Origin: Arion vulgaris
Taxonomy: Eukaryota > Mollusca > Gastropoda > Stylommatophora > Arionidae
Direction of reading: 5' to 3'
Length of the DNA: 64,000 bases
Assembly (NCBI GenBank): GCA_020796225.1
Contig: CM036765.1
Coordinates: 3,680,228 to 3,744,227, forward strand
Shown: positions 10,810 to 21,116 of the stretch, piece by piece
How the letters are laid out: each line of letters begins with the position of its first letter
How positions within the stretch are numbered: the first letter of the stretch is position 1
Program-made: the position numbers and the translations under genes
The notes under the pieces: generated by a model
The model's input: the letters and a program-made list of their open reading frames with translations, nothing else
Databases searched by the model: none
Told to the model about the DNA's origin: nothing

Positions 10810-11640
10810 AGTCTGAAGACTGACTTCATTGCACCAGGTGGTTGTCCCATATGGCAGTCTGAAGACTGACTTCATTGCACCAGGTGGTTGTCCCATATGG
10901 CAGTCTGAAGACTGACTTCATTGCACCAGGTGGTTGTCCCATATGGCAGTCTGAAGACTGACTTCATTGCACCAGGTGGTTGTCCCATATGGCAGTCTGA
11001 AGACTGACTTCATTGCACTAGGTCGTTGTCCCATATGGCAGTCTGAAGACTGACTTCATTGCACCGGGTGGTTGTCCCATATGGCAGTCTGAAGACTGAC
11101 TTCATTGCACCAGGTGGTTGTCCCATATGGCAGTCTGAAGACTGACTTCATTGCACCAGGTGGTTGTCCCATATGGCAGTCTGAAGACTGACTTCATTGC
11201 ACCAGGTGGTTGTCCCATATGGCAGTCTGAAGACTGACTTCATTACCGGTGGTTGTCCTCATGGCAGTCTGAATACTGACTTCTTGCACCAGGTGGTTGT
11301 CCCATATGGCAGTCTGAATACGACTTCATTGCACAGTGGTTGTCCCATATGGCAGTCTGAATACGACTTATCACCAGTGGTTGTCCATATGGCATCTGAA
11401 TCTGACTTATTGCACCGGGTGGTTGTCCCTATGGCAGTCTGAATACACTTCATTGCACCAGGTGGTTGTCCTATGGCAGTCTGAATCACTTCTGCACCAG
11501 GTGGTTGTCCCATATGGCAGTCTGAATACTGACTTCATTGCACCGGGTGGTTGTCTGGAGTCTGAGCTGACTTCATTGCACCGGGTTGTCCATATGGCGT
11601 CTGAGACTGACTTCATTGCACCGGTGGTTGTCATATGGCT
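10810..11640. repeat. 46-bp minisatellite, ~18-20 copies
   Basis: Units of AGTCTGAAGACTGACTTCAT, TGCACCAGGTGGTTGTCCCA, TATGGC. The first ten units are nearly perfect. From ~11237 on, units lose single bases almost at random, as unpolished long-read sequence would. The unit resembles a dispersed sequence at 51180-51300 (GACTTCATTGCACCGGGT...), and the flank at 11640-11700 continues that similarity (GAGCACGAACTC). Confidence 0.95.
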
Positions 11641-11840
11641 CCGTCTATGTCAGCTATATGCCAGAGGCATTGCCCAGAGCACGAACTCTGTGCACAACAT
11701 TAATCTATTGATCTCATGAAAATGGCATCTGTCACTGGTCGATTTGAACCAGAACCTCAGAACAACATACAAACGTCTTTAGCACTTTGCATAGAGAACA
11801 GTAATCAGTAAACAGTATAGGCAATCCTTTGGCTTTAGAC

Positions 11841-12495
11841 CAGTGGTTCTCAACCTTCCTAATGCCGCGACCCTTTAATACAGTTCCTCGTGTTGTGGTG
11901 ACCCCCAACCATAAACTTATTTACGTTGTTACTTCATGTAATTCACTGTAGTGTCGTAATGAAATATCTGATATGCAGAATGTATTTTCATTGTTACAAA
12001 TTGAACATCATTAAAGCATAGTGATTAGTCACAAAAACAATATGTAATTATATATTATGAAATATTTATTTCTAATTATGATAAATATGTGTTTTCTGAT
12101 GGTCTTTGGCGACCCATTTGAAATGGTCGTTCGACCCCGTACAAACAAAGTACTCTAGTTTTACAAAATACAGAAACAGTGACGATAAACAGCAACGCTT
12201 CAATCAAAAGGCCTTTGTCAAGCAAACGATACAACAGGAGTGACGAATTTCAAATAACACTTCAAATGGACGGTTACAGAAACATTCAAATTCAGAAACA
12301 TTCAGTAACAGAAACATTGATAATGGCCTTTTGGTCGAAACGTTGCTATTTATCGTCACTGTTTCTGTATTTTGTAAAATTATAGTACTTTGTTTGTACG
12401 TGTTTCGCTATTTTACCAAGTTTTACTGCAGTCTTCCCCTTTTTGATAATCGTTCGACCCCAAAGGAACCGTGGCGCACAGGTTGAGAACCACTG
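11841..12495. mobile_element. SPIN-like hAT MITE, interrupted by a nested insertion
   Basis: Left end CAGTGGTTCTCAACCTTCCT and right end CACAGGTTGAGAACCACTG are terminal inverted repeats. The flanks TTTAGAC / TATAGAC sit in an 8-bp duplication (CTTTAGAC and CTATAGAC, one mismatch), as hAT transposases leave. Internal stretches such as GCCGCGACCCTTTAATACAG, GTTGTGGTGACCCCCAACCA and TGATATGCAG match what I recall of SPIN/URR1-type non-autonomous hAT elements. No transposase is encoded. A 311-bp insertion (12139-12449) splits the right part. The family is known for horizontal transfer among tetrapods and is reported from invertebrates including Lymnaea. Confidence 0.85.
12139..12449 (+). mobile_element. 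Short Penelope-type insertion nested in the SPIN-like MITE
   Basis: Flanked by a perfect 12-bp target duplication (TCGTTCGACCCC at 12127-12138 and 12450-12461). It consists of two inverted arms, GTACAAACAAAGTACTCTAG... at the left and ...TATAGTACTTTGTTTGTAC at the right, each containing the GGCCTT..GGTCGAAACG motif or its complement. The same arm sequence forms the 3' terminal region of the Penelope-like element at 23.9-25.1 kb. No coding sequence remains. Confidence 0.7.
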
Positions 12496-12984
12496 CTATA
12501 GACACTTATTTTGTTAGCAATGTCTTAGAAGGCCTCGATTCGGTGCTACGAAGCTCCTGCTTTGTGGTCTGATTTTTATCAGATTCAACAACGCAACAAA
12601 CATGCAGAAGAAGAGGTAATACTAAGTAAATTGGCGTTATGGACAAAGACACGTATATATAGTATTATAGAAGCAAGCAAGACATGAATAATTAAATAAT
12701 AAATATTAGCTGCTGAAACTGCTCAAGTGCAGGAAAATCTTCTACAGAAAAATAGACTTAAAATTGCTTCAAACAAAAAAGGAAGGAAACATATTTGACA
12801 AACAAATACTGGTATGGTTAGACGTGGCCCCCGACAACATAAGTCCGACTAGCTCAGACGGGAAATTGAAAACTCCTGTTTAATGAAGGGCTGGTTTTTG
12901 TATATGTTTGATAGAACACTGTAAGCTTTTTGCAATTTGACTCATTTCGTTGCTCCCCTGGTTATTTATTGATGAAAAATGTTA
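12496..12984. other. Unassigned stretch left of the long inverted repeat
   Basis: No gene. Near 12825-12860 there is a short sequence (CCGACAACATAAGTCCGACT) that weakly resembles the inverted repeat arms at 13.14 and 13.95 kb. Confidence 0.35.
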
Positions 12985-13325
12985 ATAATACTGATATTCC
13001 TTAGCTTGAAACTGAACTTGTAACATAATATAACCTTGATTTAGTATGTTCTGGGTTTTTTATGAGTTAGCTTATATACAACAATACTGGAATGCAAGGA
13101 TCACGCGACAGTTGTGGTCGTATTTCCTAGAATTTTTACCTGAGCCCGCCCGCCGTATGTTATCAGATGCCCCAAGGTTTAGGAAATGAATCTATTTCGT
13201 CTCAAATATGAAAGGAAAAATTGTTCAAAAACACTGCATAATTTTCTGTTCATGCGATTTGTTTCCAGAGTGTACTCACCAGTGTGTGTCTGTGTGTGTG
13301 TGTGTGTTGTGTGTTTCTGTGAATC

Positions 13326-13500
13326 TCATCTCATCAAATAGCTTGTCCTGAGCAGAACTTTACCACCCAACAGTCCTTGGAATTTCTCTCTCATAGGCCC
13401 TGCAGCCGCCATGTTCAAGTCATCAGTTACATTCTGAACCCATCTTCTCCGTGGTCTTCCTCTTCTTCTCTTTGCCGGCATACCGTGAAAGTATGTGAAA
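13326..13500 (-). pseudogene. LINE C-terminal fragment (RGRPRRRW type)
   Basis: The minus strand encodes MPAKRRRGRPRRRWVQNVTD followed by DLNMAAAG, then LLGGKVLLRTSYLM. This is the end of a non-LTR reverse transcriptase ORF, after the thumb. The 5' part is missing. Confidence 0.65.
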
Positions 13501-14079
13501 GTATATGCATAGAATGTGCATCTGTACATCTCTCACGAGGAGCGATTGAGGGTTTTTTCTTATTAAAAATATGAGCACAAACATTATTCACCCTGAACTG
13601 ATGTGGCATGTGTTTTGTTGAACTTTTCATCCCTGTCTGCTGTCGTATTAAGTGTCCAGATGTCGATAAGGAGACGCGGGGTTTTCATAAACACGACTCT
13701 GATTTTCACACTGTATAAGAGACAACTATATGTTCTCGAACCGTTATCTTCATTTAACTTGTTGTTATGACACGGGCAAGTTCTCTTGTTGACTTCCTGT
13801 CTGTTTGCCAATAGAAGCTGACTTCCGGCAGTGAGTATTAGGTCAAGTGTGATAGTTTAGTTCCCGAGTACGTCCAAATCATCGCACTTCCATACCTTAC
13901 CCCCCCCAACCTCCACATCAGAGTTATGAAAACTGTGTCCTCCGATAACATACGGCCAGCGAGCTCAGGTACAAATTCTAGAAAATAAGACCACAATTGT
14001 CACGTGATCCTCGCATACCAGCGTTGTTGTATATAGACAAATTCATTTCAAAACAATGAAAATGAAATGAAAATCGTGG

Positions 14080-14285
14080 CATATCCTTTACAGGATGTAG
14101 TCATCAACCACAGTAAACGAATTGTTAATTTTCTAGGCACCACTTATACGTTCAGTAGTTTGCCATTTGTATAAAATCCTACGGAAACGAATTTCCTTCC
14201 AAACTTGCCCACCGCGGAATGATGAACCATGTACGCTGGGTGGTGATCGAGCTGACTATCGCTTGAGCTACAGACGATCACTTAC
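14080..14285 (-). repeat. Probable tRNA-derived SINE
   Basis: The minus strand reads GATCGTCTGTAGCTCAAGCG (A-box-like) and later ATGGTTCATCATTCCGCGG (a B box with two extra bases), at roughly tRNA spacing. A non-tRNA body follows. It overlaps the right arm region of the long inverted repeat, so it may be part of that arm. Confidence 0.4.
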
Positions 14286-14544
14286 AAACAACACAACACG
14301 CTAAATCACGGTTATATTATGTTACAAATTAAATGTAAAACTAAGTAATATCAGTATTATTAAAATATTAAAGAAAACTAAGTAACTATAGATTATTAAA
14401 TTAAATGTAAAACAAGAATATCAGTATTATTCAAATTAAAAAAGCTAAGTCATCTACAGGTATTTTAAAATTTGTAAACTAAGTTAGTCAGTATTATTAT
14501 TAAATGTAACAGGGGCTGAGGAAAAACATAGGAAAATTTAAAAC

Positions 14545-14725
14545 ACAACAGGTGTCTTGGTTATTGGTTACTGAACTGAGGTGATTGTACTCCGCGAGGA
14601 CAGATTCAAAGATGCACAGTATCTTCTAACAAATCTCGAAAGATATACCTGCTGATGGTTCCATTGACTCTCTTGCTAAACCTCACTCTCATTTTTCACA
14701 TCAGTCGTACTTCTTGTGACGTATG
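14545..14725 (-). pseudogene. Degenerate LINE 3' end (I/Nimb-like)
   Basis: Minus-strand remnant of the shared 3' terminus: TTGGTTATTGGTTACTGAAC at one end, then GATGGTTCCATTGACTC and a decayed GTGAGAGT region. No reading frame survives. Confidence 0.55.
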
Positions 14726-14785
14726 ATATCAAAATCCAGAAAACGCTGCTCTGATTCAATAACAGTTGAAGTGACCTAATGTAAC

Positions 14786-15100
14786 ATGCGGTTTCGGAGC
14801 AACAGAAGAATATTCATTTTATCCTGGAGGAGAGGGTTACATAATGATGATGATTGCTTTTTTTTGTATCTTTTTATTCTTTTATTTTGTTTTTATGAAC
14901 TATCATTATTGCACTTTGACAAACAATCATATTTTCTCTTAAAGTGTTCTAATATCCGAAGATCTCAGCGTAATGCCTTCCGTAGCAACGTTGAAGATTT
15001 CTGCCGTACTTTTTATGATAGCAAATTGTGAATGATATCAATTACTTTAGTATAGTTTGACAAGGCAGTGGTAAAACATATATGTGCTTTTTAAATATAA
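14786..15100. other. AT-rich stretch with a weak family B copy
   Basis: TTATTGCACTTTGACAAAC, TTTTCTCTTAAAGTG and GAAGATCTCAGCGTAATGCC follow the order of family B landmarks. No gene is visible. Confidence 0.35.
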
Positions 15101-15104
15101 GTGT

Positions 15105-15440
15105 TACAGAAGGGTCCTCCGTATATCATGGACATAGAAGAAACACATAGATATATCCAGAAAGATCTCAAGATCAAAGAAAACTTCTGATGCTACAAAT
15201 AAGAAAGAGAAATTGAGGTATTTTAGACATATAAGAAGACTGAAGGGCTGGAGAAGACCGTTATTGAAGAAGGTAAACCGGCAAAGGGGAAAAGAGGTAG
15301 ACCACGAAGAAGATGGATTCATGATGTAACTGATGGTTTGAACATGGGCTGCAGAGGGACATCTGGCCATGAGAGAAAGAATTTCGAAGGACTGTTGGGG
15401 TGGCAAAGCTTCTGCTCAGGACAAGCTATTTGATAATGAT
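15105..15440 (+). pseudogene. LINE C-terminal fragment (RGRPRRRW type)
   Basis: Plus strand, across frames: ATNKKEKLRYFRHIRRLKGW, a basic GRPRRRW-like segment near 15290-15320, then GHLAMRERISKDCWGGKASA and QDKLFDNDE. It is homologous to 49785-50215 (minus) and 50770-51030 (plus). Confidence 0.6.
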
Positions 15441-15618
15441 GAATATTGTTGTCAGACAGAAGCTTTCTGAATACTGGTATCGACTTGTGACCAGAAATGT
15501 TTTTTGTCGTGATAGATGTTGGCAACATTACCCATGATGTAACCGATTGTCAAAGAAAAATACGGGTCTAACACCTTTCTCCTAAACAAGTTATTCCTTA
15601 AACGTTTGTAGTGTAGAC

Positions 15619-16006
15619 CAGCGTTTCCCAAACTGGGGTCCGTGGATCCCCCCGGATATCCTTGAGGTACTCACTGGGGGGCCCTCAAGAGCTTAACAAA
15701 ATATTATGATCTTTGACATTTCAAACAGAAACAACAAATTTTAAGACATGTATAGAAATAGTGGTAAACAAGTTCCGCTGCAAAATCAAAGTCTAGACCA
15801 GATCGAAGTCTAAATATTTGACAGAACACTATGAAAGAGCATTTAAAGTTTCCCACAGTCTGAGATATTGGAGCAAGCTTGACTGTTGGTGTGGTGTAAA
15901 ATACTTCATCGCTAGAAGATTATCATATATAGAAACTTTTGGGGTCTGTGGCAGTAATATGTATTTGAAAGTGTGTCCGCGGAAATGCAAAGTTTGGGAA
16001 CCACTG
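15619..16006. mobile_element. hAT-type MITE with perfect 8-bp target duplication
   Basis: Ends CAGCGTTTCCCAAACTGGGG and GCAAAGTTTGGGAACCACTG are hAT-type terminal inverted repeats. They are flanked by identical 8-bp duplications GTGTAGAC (15611-15618 and 16007-16014). The length is 388 bp, with no transposase coding. The left subterminal part (GAGGTACTCACTGGGGGGCC, then TATTATGATCTTTGACATTT) matches in reverse the right part of the element at 57387-58289, so both belong to one family. Confidence 0.85.
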
Positions 16007-16039
16007 GTGTAGACCATTAAACTTAGACCTCAACACAGT

Positions 16040-16200
16040 TTCAATTTGGAATATCTTCATTGCACTACGGACATATCCATATGTGATCAGATCTCTTCAT
16101 AATATTTCCAACAACGTCCAGCGACTAACTGTACCAGTTTGATGATGATTGATCAACCGACTAATATACCTGTCTGCTGTTCTTTTATAACTTCTCCAAC
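16040..16200 (-). pseudogene. Degenerate LINE 3' end (I/Nimb-like subfamily)
   Basis: The plus strand reads CATTGCACTACGGACATATC then CAACGTCCAGCGACTAAC. This parallels the 63.8-64.0 kb fragment (CATAACACTTCGGACACGTC, CATCCAGCGGCC). Coding is lost. Confidence 0.4.
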
Positions 16201-16740
16201 CTTCAATCCAAGCTAGTTGATAGACCGGCACATGTATTCAATCCAAGCTAGTTGATAGGCCGGCACATGTATTCAATCCAAGTCTAAATTGATAGCCGGA
16301 CATGTATTCAATCCAAACTAGTTGATAGACGGCACATGTATTCAATCCAAACTAGTTGATAGACCGGCACATGTATTCAATCCAAGCTAGTTGATAGACC
16401 GGCACATGTATTCAATCCAAGCTAGTTGATAGGCCGGCACATGTATTCAATCCAAGCTAGTTGATAGGCCGGCACATGTATTCAATCCAAGCTAGTTGAT
16501 AGGCCGGCACATATATTCAATCCAAACTAGTTGATAGGCCGGCACATGTATTCAATCCAAGCTAGTTGATAGGCCGGTACATGTATTCAATCCAAGCTAG
16601 TTGATAGGCCGGCACATGTATTCAATCCAAGCTAGTTGATAGGCCGGCACATATATTCAATCCAAACTAGTTGATAGGCCGGCACATGTATTCAATCCAA
16701 GCTAGTTGATAGGCCGGTACATGTATTCAATCCAAGCTAT
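16201..16740. repeat. 35-bp minisatellite, ~15 copies
   Basis: Units of CAATCCAAGCTAGTTGATAG plus GCCGGCACATGTATT. A block of variants (ACATATATT, AAACTAG, GCCGGTAC) recurs about 140 bp apart near the right end, hinting at block duplication. It changes directly into the 32-bp array. Confidence 0.95.
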
Positions 16741-17935
16741 TGAAGTCTAACAGTTGACTTGAGTCAAGTTATTGAAGTCTAACAGTTGACGTGAGTCAAG
16801 TTATTGATGTCTAACAGTTGACAGGGGTCAAGTTATTGCTGTCTAACAGTTGACGTGAGTCAAGTTATTGCTGTCTAACAGTTGACGTGGATCAGTATTG
16901 CTGTCTAACAGTGACGGAGTCAAGTTATTGAAGTCTAACAGTTGACTGTCATTATTGCTGTCAACAGTTGACGTGGACAGCTATTGCTGTCAACATGACG
17001 TAGTCAGTAATGCTGGTCAACAGTTGACGTGGATCAAGTATTGCAGTCTAACAGTTGACATGGGTCAATTATGCAGCAACAGTTGACATGGGCAAGTTAT
17101 TGCGTCTAACAGTTGACGTGGACAAGCTATTGCTGTCTAACGTTGACGTGAGTCAAGTTATTGCTGCTAACAGATTGACATGATCGGGTTATTGCAGCAA
17201 CAGTATTGACATGTCAAGTATTGCTGTCAACAGTTGACTGATAAGTTTGGTGCAACAGTTGACGATCAATTATTCTAGCTCAACAGCTGACGTGGATCAG
17301 TTATTGGAGTCTAACAGTTGACATGGGTCAGTATGTCAACAGTGACGAATCAGTATTGCTCAACAGTTGACGTGAGTAAGTTATTGCTGTCTAACATTGA
17401 CGTGGACGACTATTAGCTGTCTCAACAGTTGAGTGATGATTGATTGCTGCTAACAGTTGACGGGCTGCTATTGTTGTTCTAACAGTTGACTGATCGTTCA
17501 TCTTCAACAATGACGTGATCAAGGTATTGCTGCAACAGTTGACAGGGTCAAGGATGTGTCTAACAGTGACGGAGTCAGTTGCTGTCTAACAGTTGACGTG
17601 GATCAAGCTATTGCAAGTCTAACAGTTGACGTGATCAAGCTTATTGCTGTCTAACAGTTGACAGGATCAAGTTATTGCTGTCTAACAGTTGACGTGAGTC
17701 AAGTTATTGTCTAACGTTGACGTGACGTATTGCTGTCTAACAGTGAAGTCAAGTCTATTGCTGTCTAACAGTTGACGTGAGTCAAGCTATTGCTTCTAAC
17801 AGTTGACAGAGTCAAGTTATTGCAGTCTAACAGTTGACATGGGTCGTATTGCAGTCTAACAGTTGACATGGGTCAGCATTGTTCAACAGTTGACAGGTCA
17901 AGTTATTGCAGTCTAACAGTTGGCATGGATTGATT
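16738..17935. repeat. 32-bp minisatellite, ~37 copies, indel-rich
   Basis: Units of CAAGTTATTGCTGTCTAACA plus GTTGACGTGAGT. The first five units are regular. Most later ones carry scattered one- to three-base deletions, with no consistent subfamily. A true array of this age would more often show shared variants, so some loss may be sequencing error. Confidence 0.9.
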
Positions 17936-18500
17936 CATATGAAAATCCTGTTTGCGCCCATACTCTTTGAGGGCGTTCGAAATGTCTGCTCTCCCATTGC
18001 ATTGACACCGAGTGCCCTGGAACGAAGATGGTGACATTCTGCGCTAAGTCTTGACTTAGATCACGATTTCCAAAACTGAAGGGGTTCTTGATCGATGGAT
18101 TGATTGATTGATATTATTGTCATCATTGCACCCTCGGTGAGTGGCCATATATGATCCGATCTCTTTCTTACACATGAAGATCTCAGCTGCAGTGAACGAA
18201 CTCCATAGCACCGGCGAGGGTTCCCGATGTAATTTTAAAGATGGTGAAGAAATTTTTGTAGAAATTTTGAAAAGTTTTTCCTAATCAATTTTGCACCTGG
18301 CACGGCTTTCCAGCCTGCTCTTCTTGATTTTGAACTGTCAATTTTCTTTACGTGCTCCTGATGAATACGGACCTACGTTTTATCGTCCGCTGATAGACTA
18401 TAACATCAACTTATTCACACTGATACCAACATCTCAGCACCAAACGAGTACATCTAGGAAACCGATATCATCATTAAATCTGCGAATCCTAGCGTCAGAC
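17936..18500. other. Family B copy and unassigned sequence
   Basis: About 18095-18235 is a good family B copy: GATTGATTGATTGAT, CATCATTGCACCCTCGGTGA, GATCTCTTTCTTACACATGA, AGATCTCAGCTGCAGTG. The remainder up to the 22-bp array is not recognised; an open frame starting at 18291 runs into the array and is not credible. Confidence 0.5.
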
Positions 18501-18504
18501 GACA

Positions 18505-20497
18505 GAGAAAGAAACATCAACAGCAGAGAAAGAACATCAAACAGCAGAAAAGAATACTCAAACAGCGAGGAAAGTTCATGCGTATTGCAAAGAAAGAACA
18601 TCAAACAGCAGAGAAGAACATCAAACAGCGAGAAAGAAACATCAAGCAGCAAAGAAAGAAACATAGGAGCAAATAGAAACATCAAACAGCAGAAAATAAA
18701 ATCAAGCAGTTGAGAAAGAAATCACTCAAACAGCAGAAAAGAAATCAAACAGCAAGAAAGACATCAAGGCAAAGAAAGAAAGATCAAACATCTGAGAAGA
18801 AACATCAATCAGCAAGTAAAACATCAAACAGCAGAGAAAGTACATCAAGCAGCAAAGAAAGAAACATCAAACGCGAGAAAGAAACATCCAGCAGCGGAAG
18901 AAATCAGAGCAGAAGAAACATCAGCGCAAGAAAGAAACATCAAAAGCAAAGAAAGAAACATCAACAGCGGAGAAGAAACATCGACAGCAGAGAAAGAAAA
19001 TCAAACAACAAAGAAAGAAACATCACAGCAAAGAAAGAAACATCAAACAGCCGAGAAAGAAACATCAAGCAGCAGAGAAATAAACATCAAGCAGCAAAGA
19101 AAGAAACATCAAACAGCAGAAGAACATCAGCAGGGAGAAAGAAACATCAAACAGCAGAAGAAATCATACAGCAAGAAGAAACATCAAACAGCGAGAAAGA
19201 AATCAAACAGCGGAGAAGAAACATCAAACAGCAGAGAAAGAAACATCAAGCAGCGGAGAAAGAAACATCAAACAGCAAGAAAGACATCAAGGCGAGAAGA
19301 ACATCAAACAGCAGAGAAGAACATCAAAACCTGAAAGAAATCAGCAGCAGAGAAAGAAACATCAAGCAGAAAGCAAGAACATCAAACACGAGAAGAACAT
19401 CACAGCGAGAAGAACATCAAACAGCAGAGAAGAAAAATCAAACAACAAAGAAAGAAACATCAAGCAGCAAAGAAAGAAACATCAAACAGCTGAGAAAGAA
19501 ACACAAGCACAAGTAAGCAACATCAAACAGCAGAGAAAGAAACATCAAACGAGAAAAGAACATAAACACGGAAAGAAATCTAAGCAGAGAAATAAACACA
19601 CAGCAAAGAAAGAAACATCAAACACAGAGAAAGAAACATCAAACAGCAGAGAAAGAAACATCAAACAGCAAAGAAAGAAACATCAAGCAGCGGAGAAAGA
19701 AACATCAAACAGCAGAGAAAGAAACATCAAACAGCAGAGAAAGAAACTCAAACACAGAGAAAGAAACATCAGCAGCGGAGAAAGAAACATCAAACAGCAA
19801 AGAAAGAAACATCAAGCAGCAGAGAAAGAAACATCAAACAGCAGAGAAAGAAACATCAAACAGCTGTGAAAGAAAATCAAGCCAAAGAAAGAAACATCAA
19901 GAGAGAAAGAAACATCAAACAGCGAGAAAGAAACATCAGCAGCAATGTAAGAAACATCAAACAGCAGAGAAAGAAACATCAAACAGCAGAGAAAGAAACA
20001 TCAAACACAAGAAAGAAACATCAGAGCAAAGAGAAACATCAAACAGCAAGAAAGAAACATAGCAGCAAAAGAAACATCAAACAAGCAAAGAAAGAACATC
20101 AAGCAAAGAAAAAACATCAGCAGCAAAAAGAAACATCAAACAGCAAAGAAAGAAACATCAGCAGCAAAGAAAAACATCAAACAGCGAGAAAGAAACATCA
20201 AACAGCAGAGAAAGAAACATCAAACAGCAAAGAAAGAAACATCAAACAGCAAAGAAAAACATCAAACAGCAGAGAAAGAAACATCAAACAGCGAGAAAGA
20301 AACTCAAACAGCAGAGAAAGAAACTCAACAGCAAAGAAAGAAACATCAAACAGCAGAGAAAGAAACATCAAACAGCGGAGAAAGAAACATCAAACAGCAG
20401 AGAAAGAAAATCAAACAGGGAGAAAGAAACATCAAACAGCAGAGAAAGAAACATCAAACAGCGGAGAAAGAAACATCAAACGGCCGAGAAAGAACAA
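18505..20497. repeat. 22-bp A-rich minisatellite, ~90 copies
   Basis: Units of AAACATCAAACAGCAGAGAA plus AG span 2 kb. T occurs about once per unit, giving extreme strand asymmetry. Variants include GCAAAG, GCGGAG and AAGCAGC. Indels are frequent throughout. Apparent open frames rich in K, R, E, S and N simply translate the repeat. Confidence 0.95.
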
Positions 20498-20578
20498 AAG
20501 ACAGAATCTGAATCCCCATTACAATTAAACAGTCTTTCATTCTGCTTCCAAATTATGTAGAGCAAAGAGCATTTGGAA

Positions 20579-20878
20579 CAGTGGTTCTCAAAGAGTATGC
20601 TCAGGAGCACCAGTGTGCCCCTTGACATAACTAGGTTCGTTCTAGGAAATCCGAGATCAGGGTTCGGCAACGAGGTGCCAGCGGGCACGTAAAACATTGC
20701 CAAGATGCATCAGGTCCATTCTTCTCATAGGCAAAAATGAAATGATAGCATTTTAAAGTTATTTCTACATGTCTTTGCTTTTTTTCATCTTATTTATTAT
20801 GTTTGTGTTTATAGTGCACCTACGTTGTTTTACAGGACTTCAAGTGTGCCCTGACTTCAACATAGTTTGACAACCACT
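20579..20878. mobile_element. Degenerate hAT-like MITE
   Basis: The left end CAGTGGTTCTCAAAGAGTAT and the right end AGTTTGACAACCACT resemble hAT terminal inverted repeats, enclosing ~300 bp with no coding. No clean 8-bp duplication is visible, so it is old or misbounded. Confidence 0.5.
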
Positions 20879-21116
20879 TATTTATAATATCGAATGTAAT
20901 AATATTTTTTTCATTTTCAATGGGTGTATCTTCCTTCCATTTTTATCTGCCCTTTCAGTTCCTTAACTCCTGCATGTCCAGGTGTATCTAGTCCATGAAT
21001 TCTCTGGAGGAAATATTGTTTAATTCTGTTATTCATACATTAGTGAGAACTTCTCGATAGCGATAATCCGAGATTTATATCATTATATTGATCTCAGTGC
21101 AGCAGTGCTTGTTCTC
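20879..21116. other. AT-rich spacer with a partial family B piece
   Basis: TTGATCTCAGTGCAGCAGTG at 21090-21110 matches the AGATCTCAG landmark of family B and leads directly into the 18-bp array. Confidence 0.35.

Larger units (their letters stand above)
12985..14350. repeat. Long imperfect inverted repeat with LINE scraps inside
   Basis: The left arm (about 12985-13170) and right arm (about 13930-14350, reverse complement) share in order TAATACTGATATT, TAACATAATATAACC, TATATACAACAA, GGATCACG(C/T)GACA, TTCTAGAATTT, ACCTGAGC and CGTATGTTATC. The arms are diverged and separated by ~0.8 kb that includes a LINE fragment at 13326-13500. It could be a fold-back or TIR-type DNA element; no transposase is visible. 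Confidence 0.6.

Noticed and set aside
18291..20528. Lys/Arg/Glu-rich frames of 140-268 codons
   Set aside because: They translate the A-rich 22-bp repeat; composition mimics a nuclear coiled coil but there is no gene structure.
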